This document shows, piece after piece, positions 35,831 to 45,329 of a stretch of 64,000 nt of DNA (positions are counted from its first letter, which is position 1; every line of letters starts with the position of its first letter). The translations under genes were made by a program, and so were the position numbers. This stretch comes from UBA12567 sp964598425 (lineage in GTDB: Bacteria; Planctomycetota; Phycisphaerae; Phycisphaerales; SM1A02), in NCBI GenBank assembly GCA_964598425.1, contig CAZRBV010000003.1, forward strand, positions 1-64,000, in the 5' to 3' direction. Below the pieces are notes generated by a model. The model ran no database searches. It saw nothing but the letters and a program-made list of their open reading frames with translations, and was not told the DNA's origin.

Positions 35831-37522
35831 ATGTCGATGATGTTGCTTGCCGCTGGTGTGTGCGCTGTTGGTGGAACCGGCCACATGGACGAGGCCGCAT
35901 TTGCTGCCAGAGATTCATGCTGGGAGCGTCCCTATCTCAACACCAGTATTCCCTGCCTTGTCGATCCGAATTGGATTGTGGTGCGCTCAAGCGATGCAGT
36001 GCTCGATCTTTCCGCGGTCGCTGAGACGCTTGGTCTTGATGTGTCGGCGGCGAGAGCTTCGACAGTTTCCGGCTGGTCGTACATACCGACCCGATCGCCC
36101 CTCTCTGATGCGGATCTTGAAATGACCGTGCGTGCGATCGGCGCGCAGGGTGAAGGTCTCTATGCGTCACCGCTCTTCCTTGGCGGTACGGAGCTTCTTC
36201 CCTGGGTACCGATGCCCGAGTTGATTATGCAGGTTGATGACGAAGCCTTCCTTGGAGCCTTGGACGTGCTGGATGCCCAGCTTGGTGGCTTCGAGGGCAT
36301 GGTCCGGGTCAGCATCGACGCAACGAACGCGTTTGATGTGCTTGATGCTTCCTCTGCGATGGCGGGGCGTGGCGACGTGCAGTGGGCGCAGCCCAATGCG
36401 ATCTGGTGGGCCACGCACTTCTACACACCAAACGATCCCGATTACTCAAGCCAGTGGGCGCTCAATCAGTCCAATGACATGGACATGAATGCGCCGGAGT
36501 GTTGGGACACGACGTTTGGCGATTCGTCGATTGCGGTAGCGATTCTGGATGACGGAATTGATCAGGACCATCCGGACATCAGCCAATACCCTGGGGCTGA
36601 CTTTACTGACGAGAACACGGGTGGTGATCACACCACAGCGTGCGACGGTCATGGATCGTGTGTGGGCGGGTGTATCGCCGCCACGATTGACAATGGACTT
36701 GGTGTGACCGGTGTCGCGCCGGGCTGTCGGGTGGTGGCTGCGCGGATTTTCAATGCGATCGACTTCTTTGGATTCTGCCTCGGTTTCATTGAGACGACGG
36801 ATGCCTGGATTGTCAACGGTATTGGCTGGGCGTCCCAGAATGGCGCTCGCGTGACCAATTCAAGTTGGGGCGGCGGGTCACCTTCTTCTTCGGTAACAAG
36901 TGCCTTTGAGCAATCACGTCAAGCTGGCGTCGTACACTTCGGCGCGGCAGGCAACGACAGTTCGTCGACCATCAGTTATCCCGCCAGCCTCTCGGCGTTG
37001 TATGCGGTATCGGCCATCAACAGCAGTGGCAACCTCGCGTCCTTCAGTACGTATGGGAACGGCTTGTTCTGCTCGGCTCCCGGCGAAGGCATTCTGACGA
37101 CCGATTGGGCGGGATCTGGCGGCTTCGCCAACGGCAACTACGCGACGGTCGATGGGACGAGCTTTGCCTCGCCCTACTCGGCGGGCGTGGCAGCGCTGGT
37201 GCTCTCGATGGACCCATCACTGTCTCCCGACGAGGTCGGAGACGTCATGGCCGGAACGTGCAAGGATCGTGGCAGTGCGGGGTATGACACCACCTTCGGG
37301 TGGGGCATTGTTGATGCCGCAGCTGCCGTGGATGCCGTAGATACCGGCGTGGACTGCGTCTGGGACACCAGCGGCAATGGCCAGGTCGATGCCGATGATC
37401 TCCTGAATGTCATTTCGGACTGGGGCCCCTGCTCCGGCTGCAGTTCCGACTTCGATGGCGACGGCTTCGTTGGGACAGACGATATCCTTGAGCTCATTGC
37501 CCATTGGGGTTCGTGTGCCTGA
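35831..37522 (+). CDS. exported subtilisin-family serine protease with dockerin
   Basis: Encodes 563 aa with GAGGAG before the ATG and a short hydrophobic start (MSMMLLAAGVCAVGG). A propeptide-like region covers about 30-200. The S8 triad is intact: AVAILDDGIDQDH (Asp, near residue 240), CDGHGSCVGG (His, near 272) and DGTSFASPYSAG (Ser, near 441), with GAAGNDSSS holding the oxyanion Asn. The final 55 residues are two dockerin loops (TSGNGQVDADDLL and DFDGDGFVGTDDIL) ending HWGSCA. It is expected to degrade extracellular protein. Confidence 0.9.
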   Translation: MSMMLLAAGVCAVGGTGHMDEAAFAARDSCWERPYLNTSIPCLVDPNWIVVRSSDAVLDLSAVAETLGLDVSAARASTVSGWSYIPTRSPLSDADLEMTVRAIGAQGEGLYASPLFLGGTELLPWVPMPELIMQVDDEAFLGALDVLDAQLGGFEGMVRVSIDATNAFDVLDASSAMAGRGDVQWAQPNAIWWATHFYTPNDPDYSSQWALNQSNDMDMNAPECWDTTFGDSSIAVAILDDGIDQDHPDISQYPGADFTDENTGGDHTTACDGHGSCVGGCIAATIDNGLGVTGVAPGCRVVAARIFNAIDFFGFCLGFIETTDAWIVNGIGWASQNGARVTNSSWGGGSPSSSVTSAFEQSRQAGVVHFGAAGNDSSSTISYPASLSALYAVSAINSSGNLASFSTYGNGLFCSAPGEGILTTDWAGSGGFANGNYATVDGTSFASPYSAGVAALVLSMDPSLSPDEVGDVMAGTCKDRGSAGYDTTFGWGIVDAAAAVDAVDTGVDCVWDTSGNGQVDADDLLNVISDWGPCSGCSSDFDGDGFVGTDDILELIAHWGSCA

Positions 37523-37535
37523 GGGAGGAAGCCAG

Positions 37536-37567
37536 GTGCGGTCCCCGAGTTAAGAGAGGGACCGCAC
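37536..37567 (+). promoter_or_regulatory. hairpin covering the antiporter ribosome-binding site
   Basis: A perfect 10-bp stem (GTGCGGTCCC/GGGACCGCAC) with loop CGAGTTAAGAGA lies between the subtilase stop and the GTG start at 37572. The presumed Shine-Dalgarno AGAGAGGG falls in the loop and 3' arm. There is no T-run. It can be read as a weak terminator for the subtilase gene or as an RNA structure that limits antiporter translation. Confidence 0.55.
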
Positions 37568-37571
37568 TCGC

Positions 37572-38894
37572 GTGGACACCTTCACCATCGTGACGCTTGT
37601 TGTCGTTTTTACGGCGATAGCTGCTTGGGCGAATGATCGATTTCTTCGGCTCCCGAGCGCTATCGGTGTCATGCTCGCTGGCGTGCTGCTAGCAGGCGGC
37701 GCGATAGCAGCCAACGCGCTTGGGTGGGTGGATGACACGCGAGCGATTGAACTGGTCAATTCCCTCCACTTCGATACGCTGCTTGTGGCTGGATACGGTT
37801 CGGGTTCTGCGGGTCAGGGAGTCCTGTTGGGACTCCTCCTGTTCGCGGCAGCCATGCAGATCGAACCTGCGGGGATGACCCGGCGCATTGGCTTCATTGT
37901 TTGGCTTGCAACGATCGGCGTCATTTTGACCGCTGTTGGCACCGCGTTTGGGTTTCAGATGCTGCTGCATTTCGGTGGCTACACCACCAGCTTCTTGAAC
38001 CTGTTGATTTTTGGCACAATTCTGGCTCCGACAGATCCGGTGGCTGCGGTTTCGCTGCTGCGACGAACATCGGCGCCGGTGCGAGTTCGTGAGGTGATTG
38101 CAGGCGAGTCGTTGTTCAATGATGGTGTGTCCATCATTCTCTTTCTCTTCGTTCTGGCGCTTGCAAGCGGAGGAGGCGATTCGCCCTACGAGGGCCGATG
38201 GCTGCTCGGGTTTGTCATCGAGACAGGCGGCGCCTTTGTAATTGGTCTCGGGCTTGGGTTCATCGGGCGCGGTTTGATTGGCAGTACGCGTCAAGCCCCG
38301 GTGATCGTGCTGGTCACGATCTCGATCGTATTGGTCATTGCTGTCGTAACGCCGCTCCTCTATGTGTCGTGCCCGGTTGCCTGTGTTATTGCGGGTCTTG
38401 TCATTGGTCGATCCCGGGCGCTCACCGAGCGTGAGGGCATTCTCGCAACAGGTTTCTGGGGAATCGTCGAGCAGTCGCTCACCTCCATTCTGTTCCTGAT
38501 GATCGGACTGGAGCTGTTGGCGGTTGATCTCTCGTGGAGTGCGATGCTGTGGAGCCTCACGGTGATTCCCATCCTGCTCGTGGTGCGCTTCGTGGCACTG
38601 GCGATTCCGTGGGCTGTTGTGAGGATGGCAGGTCGAACGACCATTTCGATCGAGGAGATCGCCTTGATGACCTGGTGCGGCCTGCGTGGTGGTGTCTCGA
38701 TCGCGATGTGTATCGCGCTGCCCGTGTCGATCGTCGTGCTTGACGGTGGTGGGCCGTTGCGATCGCAGGCCCTCGTCGCAACGATCATTGTGGTGATCAG
38801 CTCCATTCTGATACAGGGTCTGACCGTGGAGCGATTTGCTCGCTGGGTACAGCGGCGAACCGATCGCCGAGCCGCCGCGGCTTCAGCGTCGTAG
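37572..38894 (+). CDS. CPA1-family Na+(K+)/H+ antiporter (NhaP type)
   Basis: Encodes 440 aa from a GTG start. About 12 hydrophobic segments are visible. Family landmarks are GTILAPTDPVAAVSLLRR (transport Asp region), EVIAGESLFNDGVSIILFLF, and later MTWCGLRGGVSIAMCIALP. It would exchange Na+ or K+ for protons across the inner membrane for pH or salt homeostasis. The start codon lies 5 bases after a stable hairpin containing the ribosome-binding site. The next gene begins 11 bases after its stop, so the two may be co-transcribed. Confidence 0.9.
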   Translation: MDTFTIVTLVVVFTAIAAWANDRFLRLPSAIGVMLAGVLLAGGAIAANALGWVDDTRAIELVNSLHFDTLLVAGYGSGSAGQGVLLGLLLFAAAMQIEPAGMTRRIGFIVWLATIGVILTAVGTAFGFQMLLHFGGYTTSFLNLLIFGTILAPTDPVAAVSLLRRTSAPVRVREVIAGESLFNDGVSIILFLFVLALASGGGDSPYEGRWLLGFVIETGGAFVIGLGLGFIGRGLIGSTRQAPVIVLVTISIVLVIAVVTPLLYVSCPVACVIAGLVIGRSRALTEREGILATGFWGIVEQSLTSILFLMIGLELLAVDLSWSAMLWSLTVIPILLVVRFVALAIPWAVVRMAGRTTISIEEIALMTWCGLRGGVSIAMCIALPVSIVVLDGGGPLRSQALVATIIVVISSILIQGLTVERFARWVQRRTDRRAAAASAS

Positions 38895-38905
38895 AATCCG
38901 AAGCC

Positions 38906-41824
38906 ATGGAACTTCCTGTGGTCAACTCGGGCCAGAGACTGACCGATGCAGATGTCAACGATCTTGCGGATGCAATCGAAGGTGAAGCATGCTTCGATCA
39001 GCACACTCGCATGTTGTATGCAACCGATGCGAGCATGTATCAGGTTGAGCCACTTGGGGTCGTGATCCCGGTCACCGCGGACGATGTGGCGAAAACGATT
39101 GCGTGGTGTGCCCGGAACGGGTTGCCGGTACTTCCCCGCGGTGGTGGCACATCTCTGGCGGGGCAGACGGTCAACCGAGCTGTGATCGTCGACTGTTCCA
39201 AGCACCTTCGAGAGGTCGGGGATGTCAATGTCGACTCCGGAGCGGTGCGTGTGGAACCCGGGGCAGTTCTCGATGATGTGCAGCGGCGCGCAGCCGAATG
39301 CGGGCTCATGTTTGGCCCGGAAGTGTCAACCTCCACGCATGCAACACTGGGTGGCATGATCTCAAACCGCTCCGCCGGTCTGCATTCACTTCGTTGGGGT
39401 ATGACGGATCAGCATGTGCGATCGGTAGATGTGATTCTCGCAGATGGTGAAGAGGTGCGACTTGAGCGGGGTGCTTCCGCGCGTTGTGAGCGTGTGGCGG
39501 ATCTGACGAGGCGGGTCGTCGATATCGTTGAACCGCTTGCCGATGAGATTGATGCGAGGTATCCGAGGATTGCTCGCAATGTCGGAGGTTATGCGCTCGA
39601 TCGTATTCTGCAGGACATCCGCCGATCTGAAGATGGGTCGCTCGATGAGATCGATCTGTCCGCCCTTTTTGCGGGCTCCGAGGGCACCCTTGGATTCATT
39701 GTTGGCGCGACGCTTGGGCTGGTACCAAAGCCAGCGCGAACCGTTCTTGGTGTTCTGGCCTTCGCGGATGTGCCAGCGGCGCTGCGTGCATTGCCGGCGA
39801 TCCTTGGTACCGATCCATCTGCCGTTGAGCTTCTCGATCACACGGTTCTCGGTGCGGCCCGTTCACATCCGACGTACAGCTCTCTTGCTTCGCTGCTTCC
39901 ATCGCTTTCGAGTGGGCTCGCAGGAGCCGTGTTGTATGTCGATTGGTTTGCTGATGATGACACAGGTGTGAGCGACGTAGTTGATCGGCTGCGCGAGACC
40001 ATCGATGTTCCGATGCGGGTCTGCCTGGGTGAACGAGAGAAGGCTGACCTGTGGCGGCTTCGCAAAGTTGGGCTTGGACTGATTCTCTCGGGCGAGGGAT
40101 CGCTTCAACCGGTTGGTGGGCTGGAGGATTGCGCCGTGCCGCCCGAGCGACTGGCAGCATTCCAGGAGGCCTTCGATGCGATGCTGTCGCGGCACGGCTG
40201 CTCGGCAACCTACTATGCGCACGCCAGTGTGGGCCTCCTGCACATTCGTCCTCGGATCGATCTTGGCACGAACACGGGCAAGGCGTTGCTCAAGCAGCTC
40301 GGCAGCGAAGCGACCCAGCTTGTGCAGAAGTTCGGCGGCACGATCAGTGGCGAGCATGGGGATGGGCGGATTCGCGCGGGCATGGTGCACGACTTCTACG
40401 GGCCGCGGCTGGTGGAAGCCTTCCGGCAGATCAAGAACGTGTTTGATCCTGATGGCCGATTCAACCCAGGCAACATCACGTCGGACCCTGGGATGACTGA
40501 TGACTTGCGGTTGACGAGCGTTGACGCGGCTGCAGAGCGGAGTGACTTGGACACGGCCTTCAAATGGGATCCATCGCTGGTGGGTGCCGCGGCGTCCTGT
40601 AATGGAAACGGGTACTGCCGGCGAGTATCTGGAGGAGCCATGTGCCCGTCCTACCGGGCCACGTTGGACGAGCGGCACTCCACGCGGGGTCGAGGCAACG
40701 CGCTCAGGTTGGCGCTTACTGGGCAGTTGGGTGATGGCAGTGGTCCACACTGGAATGACCCCGAGACGCTGGCCACGCTTGACCTGTGTCTTGGGTGTAA
40801 GGCGTGCCGATATGAGTGCCCAGCCACCGTGGATATGGCTGCCCTCAAGGCCGAATACCTCTCACAGTCGTATCGGGAGGCGGGTGGTCCACCCTGGCGA
40901 ACGCGATTGAAGGGCGAGGTTCGGAAGATCAATCGGATTGGTTCCAGGTTGCACCCTGTCTCGACCTTCCTGGTCCAGCGAGGACCGACGGCCTGGCTGC
41001 TCAAGAAGCTGCTTGGTGTTGATCGAGATCGCACGCTTCCCGGGTTTGGTCGATCACTCGGTGCGTGGCATGCTCGGCGAGGAGCTGTCAACAAGTCGGC
41101 ACCTGTCGTGCTGCTCTATCCCGATTGTTTCACGATGTGGTCCGAGCCCGAGATTGGTCGAGATGCGATTCTCGTGCTGGAGGCATTCGGCTACAGGGTT
41201 GTGATTCCGGACGTCGGATGTTGCGGCCGAACGCTTGTGAGTGCTGGCATGCTGGACCGGGCTGTCCAGGTGATAGGAGCGTCAGCATCCTCGCTGGAGG
41301 CTGCAATCGCTCAGTGTCAGGCGGTGGCCGTGATTGCAGTGGAGCCTGGTTGCGCGACCTCGCTTCAGCAGGAGTGGAAGGAACTTCATACCACGATGCC
41401 GGCGGACTCCATGGCGACGATTGCTTCGCTGGCCGACACTGTTGAAGGGTTTATTGTGTCGAATTGGGGGACACACCCGGCGACGCCGCGATTCCAACAG
41501 CAGTCAGAACCAGTTGCGATTCATCAGCATTGCCACCAGAAGCATCGCGAGAATCTCACAGAGACGTTCCTGCACCAGTGTGGTTGGCCCGGGGCTGTTC
41601 TTCATGACACGGGGTGCTGCGGAATGGCGGGGGCCTTTGGATATGAATCTCGGCATGCGGACCTGTCAAGGACGATTGCTCGGCAATCCCTGGCGTCGGT
41701 GCTCGATCAAGCTGACGGTATCGCAGCCGGTGGCACATCATGCCGTCACCAGTTGGCAGACGTGGCATCGCGGCGAGGAACGCACCCAGTTTCACTTGCT
41801 CGTCAGGCTCTGATTCGTGATTGA
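38906..41824 (+). CDS. FAD-linked dehydrogenase fused to FeS/CCG domains (YdiJ/D-2-hydroxyacid dehydrogenase type)
   Basis: Encodes 972 aa, close to the E. coli YdiJ length. An FAD-binding PCMH fold occupies about 45-270 (LPRGGGTSLAGQTVNRAVIV, ISNRSAGLHSLRWGM). The FAD-oxidase C domain follows to about 530 and includes GTISGEHGDGRIRAGMV. FeS motifs are at about 565-650 (CNGNGYCRRVSGGAMCP, CLGCKACRYECP). Two CCG domains (DVGCCGRTLVSAGM, HDTGCCGMAGAFGYE) end the protein. It probably oxidises D-2-hydroxyglutarate, D-lactate or a similar acid and passes electrons through the FeS clusters to the respiratory chain. Confidence 0.9.
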   Translation: MELPVVNSGQRLTDADVNDLADAIEGEACFDQHTRMLYATDASMYQVEPLGVVIPVTADDVAKTIAWCARNGLPVLPRGGGTSLAGQTVNRAVIVDCSKHLREVGDVNVDSGAVRVEPGAVLDDVQRRAAECGLMFGPEVSTSTHATLGGMISNRSAGLHSLRWGMTDQHVRSVDVILADGEEVRLERGASARCERVADLTRRVVDIVEPLADEIDARYPRIARNVGGYALDRILQDIRRSEDGSLDEIDLSALFAGSEGTLGFIVGATLGLVPKPARTVLGVLAFADVPAALRALPAILGTDPSAVELLDHTVLGAARSHPTYSSLASLLPSLSSGLAGAVLYVDWFADDDTGVSDVVDRLRETIDVPMRVCLGEREKADLWRLRKVGLGLILSGEGSLQPVGGLEDCAVPPERLAAFQEAFDAMLSRHGCSATYYAHASVGLLHIRPRIDLGTNTGKALLKQLGSEATQLVQKFGGTISGEHGDGRIRAGMVHDFYGPRLVEAFRQIKNVFDPDGRFNPGNITSDPGMTDDLRLTSVDAAAERSDLDTAFKWDPSLVGAAASCNGNGYCRRVSGGAMCPSYRATLDERHSTRGRGNALRLALTGQLGDGSGPHWNDPETLATLDLCLGCKACRYECPATVDMAALKAEYLSQSYREAGGPPWRTRLKGEVRKINRIGSRLHPVSTFLVQRGPTAWLLKKLLGVDRDRTLPGFGRSLGAWHARRGAVNKSAPVVLLYPDCFTMWSEPEIGRDAILVLEAFGYRVVIPDVGCCGRTLVSAGMLDRAVQVIGASASSLEAAIAQCQAVAVIAVEPGCATSLQQEWKELHTTMPADSMATIASLADTVEGFIVSNWGTHPATPRFQQQSEPVAIHQHCHQKHRENLTETFLHQCGWPGAVLHDTGCCGMAGAFGYESRHADLSRTIARQSLASVLDQADGIAAGGTSCRHQLADVASRRGTHPVSLARQALIRD

Positions 41825-41935
41825 CGAGAGTTGGAAGTGGTCCGGATTGGATGCGTGAAGGCAATCTCGTAAAGAAGAGCAATGATTATTGCCCGTGATT
41901 GAGCGGACGGATGCGGCAGCGGCTAGGCTCATCCC

Positions 41936-42772
41936 ATGAATCACAAGTACGTTCCGGTGCGGCGTCGGCGGGGATGGCTTCTGTGGCCGGCTGCTGCGGT
42001 TGCGATTGTCGTTGGTTGCTCATCGGTCCCGGGGACGGGGCGGCAGCGACTGAACTTCATGCCATCTGGTCAGATGAATCGACTTGGCGAGGAAACCTTC
42101 GACCAGTTGCTGTCTTCAAAGACAACCATTGACCGCGGGCCAGCGGCGGCCAGTGTCCAGCGGATCGGTCGCCGGGTGATCGCATCCGCTCGTGAGTTGT
42201 ATCCCTCAGGCGGTCTCCCCGCGGAGTGGGAGATCGTGCTGATCGAAGATGACACACCCAACGCATTTGCATTGCCGGGTGGCCGCATCGGAGTTCACAG
42301 TGGCATGGTGGATCTTGCTGGTGGCGAGGATGCGCTTGCAATTGTCATGGGCCATGAAGTTGGTCATGTGTTGGCTGAACACTCGGCAGAGCGTATGAGC
42401 CACGGCCTGCTCGTTGTCGGGGGTCTGACAATCGGCACTGTGGCACTTGAAGACGAGGACGAGGAAACGCGTGCGATGATCATCGGCGCGCTCGGCGCTG
42501 GCGCGACGCTTGGAATCATGCTGCCCTACAGCAGGCTGCACGAATCTGAGGCCGATGAATTGGGGCTGATGATTGCCGCCAATGCTGGCTATGACCCGCG
42601 TGAGGCAATCCCGCTGTGGAAGCGAATGGAACGAGAGGGCGAAGACCGTTTGGAGTTTCTTTCAACGCATCCTGTCCCGCAAACGAGGATCAGCGACTTT
42701 CGGAAGATCATGCCTCAGGCCATGCGTGTGTACGAGCGGTCACGGAGATTGGGCGGGAGCAACCGCCAGTAG
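41936..42772 (+). CDS. M48-family zinc metallopeptidase, lipoprotein
   Basis: Encodes 278 aa. An Arg-rich N-terminus and a hydrophobic stretch end in VVGCSSVPG, a plausible lipobox. Catalytic motifs are IVMGHEVGHVLAEHSAERM (HExxH) and SRLHESEADELGLMIAANAG (third-ligand Glu). NAFALPGGRIGVHSGM is the usual strand before the active site. This matches the periplasmic BepA/LoiP/YcaL branch, which performs quality control of outer-membrane proteins. It probably works in the periplasm, anchored by lipid. Confidence 0.9.
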   Translation: MNHKYVPVRRRRGWLLWPAAAVAIVVGCSSVPGTGRQRLNFMPSGQMNRLGEETFDQLLSSKTTIDRGPAAASVQRIGRRVIASARELYPSGGLPAEWEIVLIEDDTPNAFALPGGRIGVHSGMVDLAGGEDALAIVMGHEVGHVLAEHSAERMSHGLLVVGGLTIGTVALEDEDEETRAMIIGALGAGATLGIMLPYSRLHESEADELGLMIAANAGYDPREAIPLWKRMEREGEDRLEFLSTHPVPQTRISDFRKIMPQAMRVYERSRRLGGSNRQ

Positions 42773-42788
42773 CGAGAGTCAGTTGTGG

Positions 42789-43175
42789 TCATACCCCAAG
42801 CCGGGAGTTGTCGCCGTCCGGAGTCATGTTCATTCGCTCGAGATCTTCCGGCGTATGAGTGCCGCCAAGGTTGACCAGCGCGACGCCGCAGACGATCAAT
42901 CCAATGCCGAGGATCTTGACCCACGGCATGGTGTCACCGAACATGATGACTCCGATGAACGCGATCGCGGCGGTGCCGATTCCTGCCCAGATGGCATAGA
43001 CAACGCCAATCTGCAGGTACTCCAGCGACTTGATCATGGCGAGGAAGCAGAGGATGTAGAACACCGCCATCAGGATCGATGGCCAGATTCGCGTAAGGCC
43101 TTCTGAGAGCTTCATGCAGGTTGCAGCTGCGACCTCAAAGCCGATCGCCAACGCCAGGAAGATCCATCCGATCAT
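42789..43175 (-). CDS. SMR-family small multidrug/cation exporter
   Basis: Encodes 128 aa with four transmembrane helices. It shows the family pattern FEVAAATCMKLSEGL (with the essential Glu), Y..QIGVVYAIWAGIGTAAIA and ILGIGLIVCGVALVNLG. A hydrophilic 20-residue tail extends beyond the usual 105-110 aa. The EmrE/SugE group exports quaternary ammonium or guanidinium compounds by proton exchange. It is downstream of the EF-hand envelope gene by 74 bases on the same strand and could belong to that unit. No riboswitch is apparent in the gap. Confidence 0.87.
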   Translation of the reverse strand: MIGWIFLALAIGFEVAAATCMKLSEGLTRIWPSILMAVFYILCFLAMIKSLEYLQIGVVYAIWAGIGTAAIAFIGVIMFGDTMPWVKILGIGLIVCGVALVNLGGTHTPEDLERMNMTPDGDNSRLGV

Positions 43176-43249
43176 GTCGTGTCCTCATCCGGTTGGGTGA
43201 ATGCCGCGATGGTAATCGGGATCGTGTGCGTGTCGTTGTTGCTGGTTTT

Positions 43250-44101
43250 TCAGAGCGGGGAGGGACGTGGTGGTGGGCCTGCCGATCCGCCTCCGGGTGG
43301 CGGGCCACCGTGTGGTCCCGGTCCGCCGCCATGTGGCCCATGTCCACCACCTCGAGGGCCCGGCCCGCCGCGCGGTCCTCCTCCGGGGGGGCCGTTTCCG
43401 GGGGGCCCGCTTCCGGGGGGCCGGCGTCTGGCGCCTTCCGGTGCATCGGGCGGGGCGAAGCCTTGCTCAAGGAGCCACGCTCTCATGGCCTCACGTTCTT
43501 CTGGTTCCAGGCGTCCATTTGAATTGGCGTCAAACTTCTTGCGGAGTTCATCGCGTCGATGTTCGTGGCGGGTCCGTCGCTCTTCCATGTGCTTATGAGC
43601 TTCGTGTCGTTCGGCCTCGTTGAGTGTTCCATCACCATCGGTATCAAATCGATCGACAATGTGCGGTGGGTCGCGATGACCCTCTGAGCGGCCTCCGTGA
43701 AGTTGGGTGCCAAGTTCACTCCGCTGTTCGGGCGTCAGCAGGTCAACGAACCGTCCGAAGTGTCCAGTTGCGAGTTGCCGGCGTTTGGCGATGAGTGTGG
43801 ATTCGGTCGCCATGAGTTCATCCAGCAGCTCGCTGTCGACCGCATCGGACGCCAGTGTTTCACGGATCGCCTGGCGAACCTGATGGAGTTCTTCGGAAAG
43901 GATGCCGACCTCTTCACGGAAATCCTGCCTGAGTTCGCCAAATCGCTCGGCTTGTCGATCGTCGAGCCGCAGCTGGTTCGCCACCCGCGTCAATTCGGCC
44001 ATAGGACTTCTCCTTGGCGGATGCCGAAGCGCGCCAATGAGAAAGAACACATTGAAGATGAGGGATAGCGCGAGCAGCACGACCAGCAGGCGAAATTTCA
44101 T
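43250..44101 (-). CDS. membrane-anchored envelope protein with EF hands and Gly/Pro-rich tail (CpxP/ZraP-like)
   Basis: Encodes 283 aa. An N-terminal membrane anchor (LLVVLLALSLIFNVFFLIG) precedes a helical segment, about 35-125, of the periplasmic heavy-metal-sensor/CpxP type (LDDRQAERFGELRQDFREEV, LLTPEQRSEL). Two EF-hand loops follow at about 152 and 195 (DTDGDGTLNEAE, DANSNGRLEPEE). The last 60 residues are a Gly/Pro/His-rich tail (GHGPHGGGPGPHGG). Its start overlaps the stop of the anti-sigma-like gene in ATGA, so it belongs to that operon. It may sense metal or envelope stress and signal to the sigma factor. Confidence 0.8.
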   Translation of the reverse strand: MKFRLLVVLLALSLIFNVFFLIGALRHPPRRSPMAELTRVANQLRLDDRQAERFGELRQDFREEVGILSEELHQVRQAIRETLASDAVDSELLDELMATESTLIAKRRQLATGHFGRFVDLLTPEQRSELGTQLHGGRSEGHRDPPHIVDRFDTDGDGTLNEAERHEAHKHMEERRTRHEHRRDELRKKFDANSNGRLEPEEREAMRAWLLEQGFAPPDAPEGARRRPPGSGPPGNGPPGGGPRGGPGPRGGGHGPHGGGPGPHGGPPPGGGSAGPPPRPSPL

Positions 44102-44580
44102 CGTGTGGCCTCCACGCTTTCGGTGGAGAGAACGAGGAACGAAGTGCCGTCGTCAAAGTCATCGCTGAGCCCGAATGTCGCAATCGCAATTGAATCGTCC
44201 ATGGACCGCTCGGAGGCACTCTCGGTGCCGAGCTGCCAGCCCGCTATCGCCAGCAGAATGCAGGCTGCGGCGGCGAGGGCCCATCCGCCGATCTGGGCCA
44301 GAACGCTTGGCGGCTCTGGCATCAGCTCGGCGACTCGTTCCAGCAATTCTGCTGAAACATCCGCTTCCGGCGCTGGCTCGTTCAGTCTCATGTCGAGCAC
44401 GGTGTGTCGCCACGCGGCATCGGCCGCCAGCAGCGACTCAACGGCATCGGATTCGCTTGGCTGCGCTATCCAGGCCGCGAGATCAGCCTCGGACGGCACC
44501 GGCGGGTCATCGGACCATCGCCAGCCCTCCTCGCGGAGTTGACGCTCCAGGTCGGTCAAGTTGGGGTCTTGGTCATTCAT
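44098..44580 (-). CDS. single-pass membrane protein, probable anti-sigma factor
   Basis: Encodes 160 aa: an acidic cytoplasmic N-terminal half, one transmembrane helix (about 98-117, WALAAAACILLAIAGWQL) and a short periplasmic tail. It lies between an ECF sigma factor gene (4-bp overlap upstream) and an EF-hand envelope gene (4-bp overlap downstream), the classic position of an anti-sigma factor. It lacks the HxxxCxxC zinc motif of ZAS-type anti-sigma factors. The assignment therefore rests on context and topology. Confidence 0.65.
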   Translation of the reverse strand: MNDQDPNLTDLERQLREEGWRWSDDPPVPSEADLAAWIAQPSESDAVESLLAADAAWRHTVLDMRLNEPAPEADVSAELLERVAELMPEPPSVLAQIGGWALAAAACILLAIAGWQLGTESASERSMDDSIAIATFGLSDDFDDGTSFLVLSTESVEATR

Positions 44581-45200
44581 GTGCGGTCTCCCGGTTCTAC
44601 GGGGTCTGCGGGGGGGGCATCCCCGTCTCCATGCGTCCTGAAGTGGCTTCTGAGCCTCTCCATGGCCTTGTGTTTGCTGCTTCGGATGGTCTGCGGATTC
44701 ACATCGAGCGCGGCGGCGACTTCAGCGACGTCCATGCCGTCCTCGAAGAGCATGGTGAGGATGAGCCGCTGCCGCGCTGTCAGCAGATGGGTTGGGATTA
44801 CGGGCCCGACAGGCGCGCCGCGTGACTCGTCCTGAACGGCCCCATGGGCCTCATCGATAGGGCGGACATCGAGGCTCTTGCGGCGAAGCGCATCAATGGC
44901 GACGCTTCGGGCTATCAGGGTGATCCAGGTCGATACGCTCGATCGATTGGGGTCGTAGTTTCTCAGGAGCCGGCGGTCATTGCGAAGAATCTTGATGTAC
45001 ACGGCTTGGACGAGGTCATCAATATCTTCACCTGAGGGCGTGCGGCCCGTCGGGCAGACGCGGCGGATGGAGGCGATAACCAGCCGGATCGTCTGATCGC
45101 AGAATGCTTGCCATGCTTGGGCGTCCCCCCGGACGCAGGCGTCGAAATCAAGATCCACCAAAGGGTCCTCTTGTATCGCTTTCAAGGGAGGTCGAGCCAC
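44577..45200 (-). CDS. ECF-type RNA polymerase sigma factor
   Basis: Encodes up to 207 aa. Region 2 is about 25-105 (WQAFCDQTIRLVIASIRRV, DIDDLVQAVYIKILRN, SVSTWITLIARSVAIDALRR). Region 4 is about 145-195 (LTARQRLILTMLFEDGMDVA, VNPQTIRSSKHKAMERLRSH). The GTG at 45200 is the longest start; a second GTG at 45158, preceded by AAGAGGA, fits a Shine-Dalgarno better and would remove 14 residues. It heads the unit with the anti-sigma-like and EF-hand genes and is divergent from the 614-aa EF-hand protein gene, a likely regulon member. Confidence 0.87.
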   Translation of the reverse strand: MARPPLKAIQEDPLVDLDFDACVRGDAQAWQAFCDQTIRLVIASIRRVCPTGRTPSGEDIDDLVQAVYIKILRNDRRLLRNYDPNRSSVSTWITLIARSVAIDALRRKSLDVRPIDEAHGAVQDESRGAPVGPVIPTHLLTARQRLILTMLFEDGMDVAEVAAALDVNPQTIRSSKHKAMERLRSHFRTHGDGDAPPADPVEPGDRT

Positions 45201-45329
45201 GAGTTGGTACGTGGCTGGTTGGCACCATATCCTCCTCGGATCGGGGGATGTCGGAGGTCCCGATTTCGTATCGGAAGGCGGGCGGGGATTCTCCCTTTGG
45301 CCCGACCCCTATTAGGAGGAGCATCAGAT

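Noticed and set aside
45108..45329. N-terminal extension of the 614-aa EF-hand protein by 74 codons
   Set aside because: The extension is antisense to the sigma factor start region, whereas the ATG at 45330 has AGGAGG and begins a proper signal peptide.
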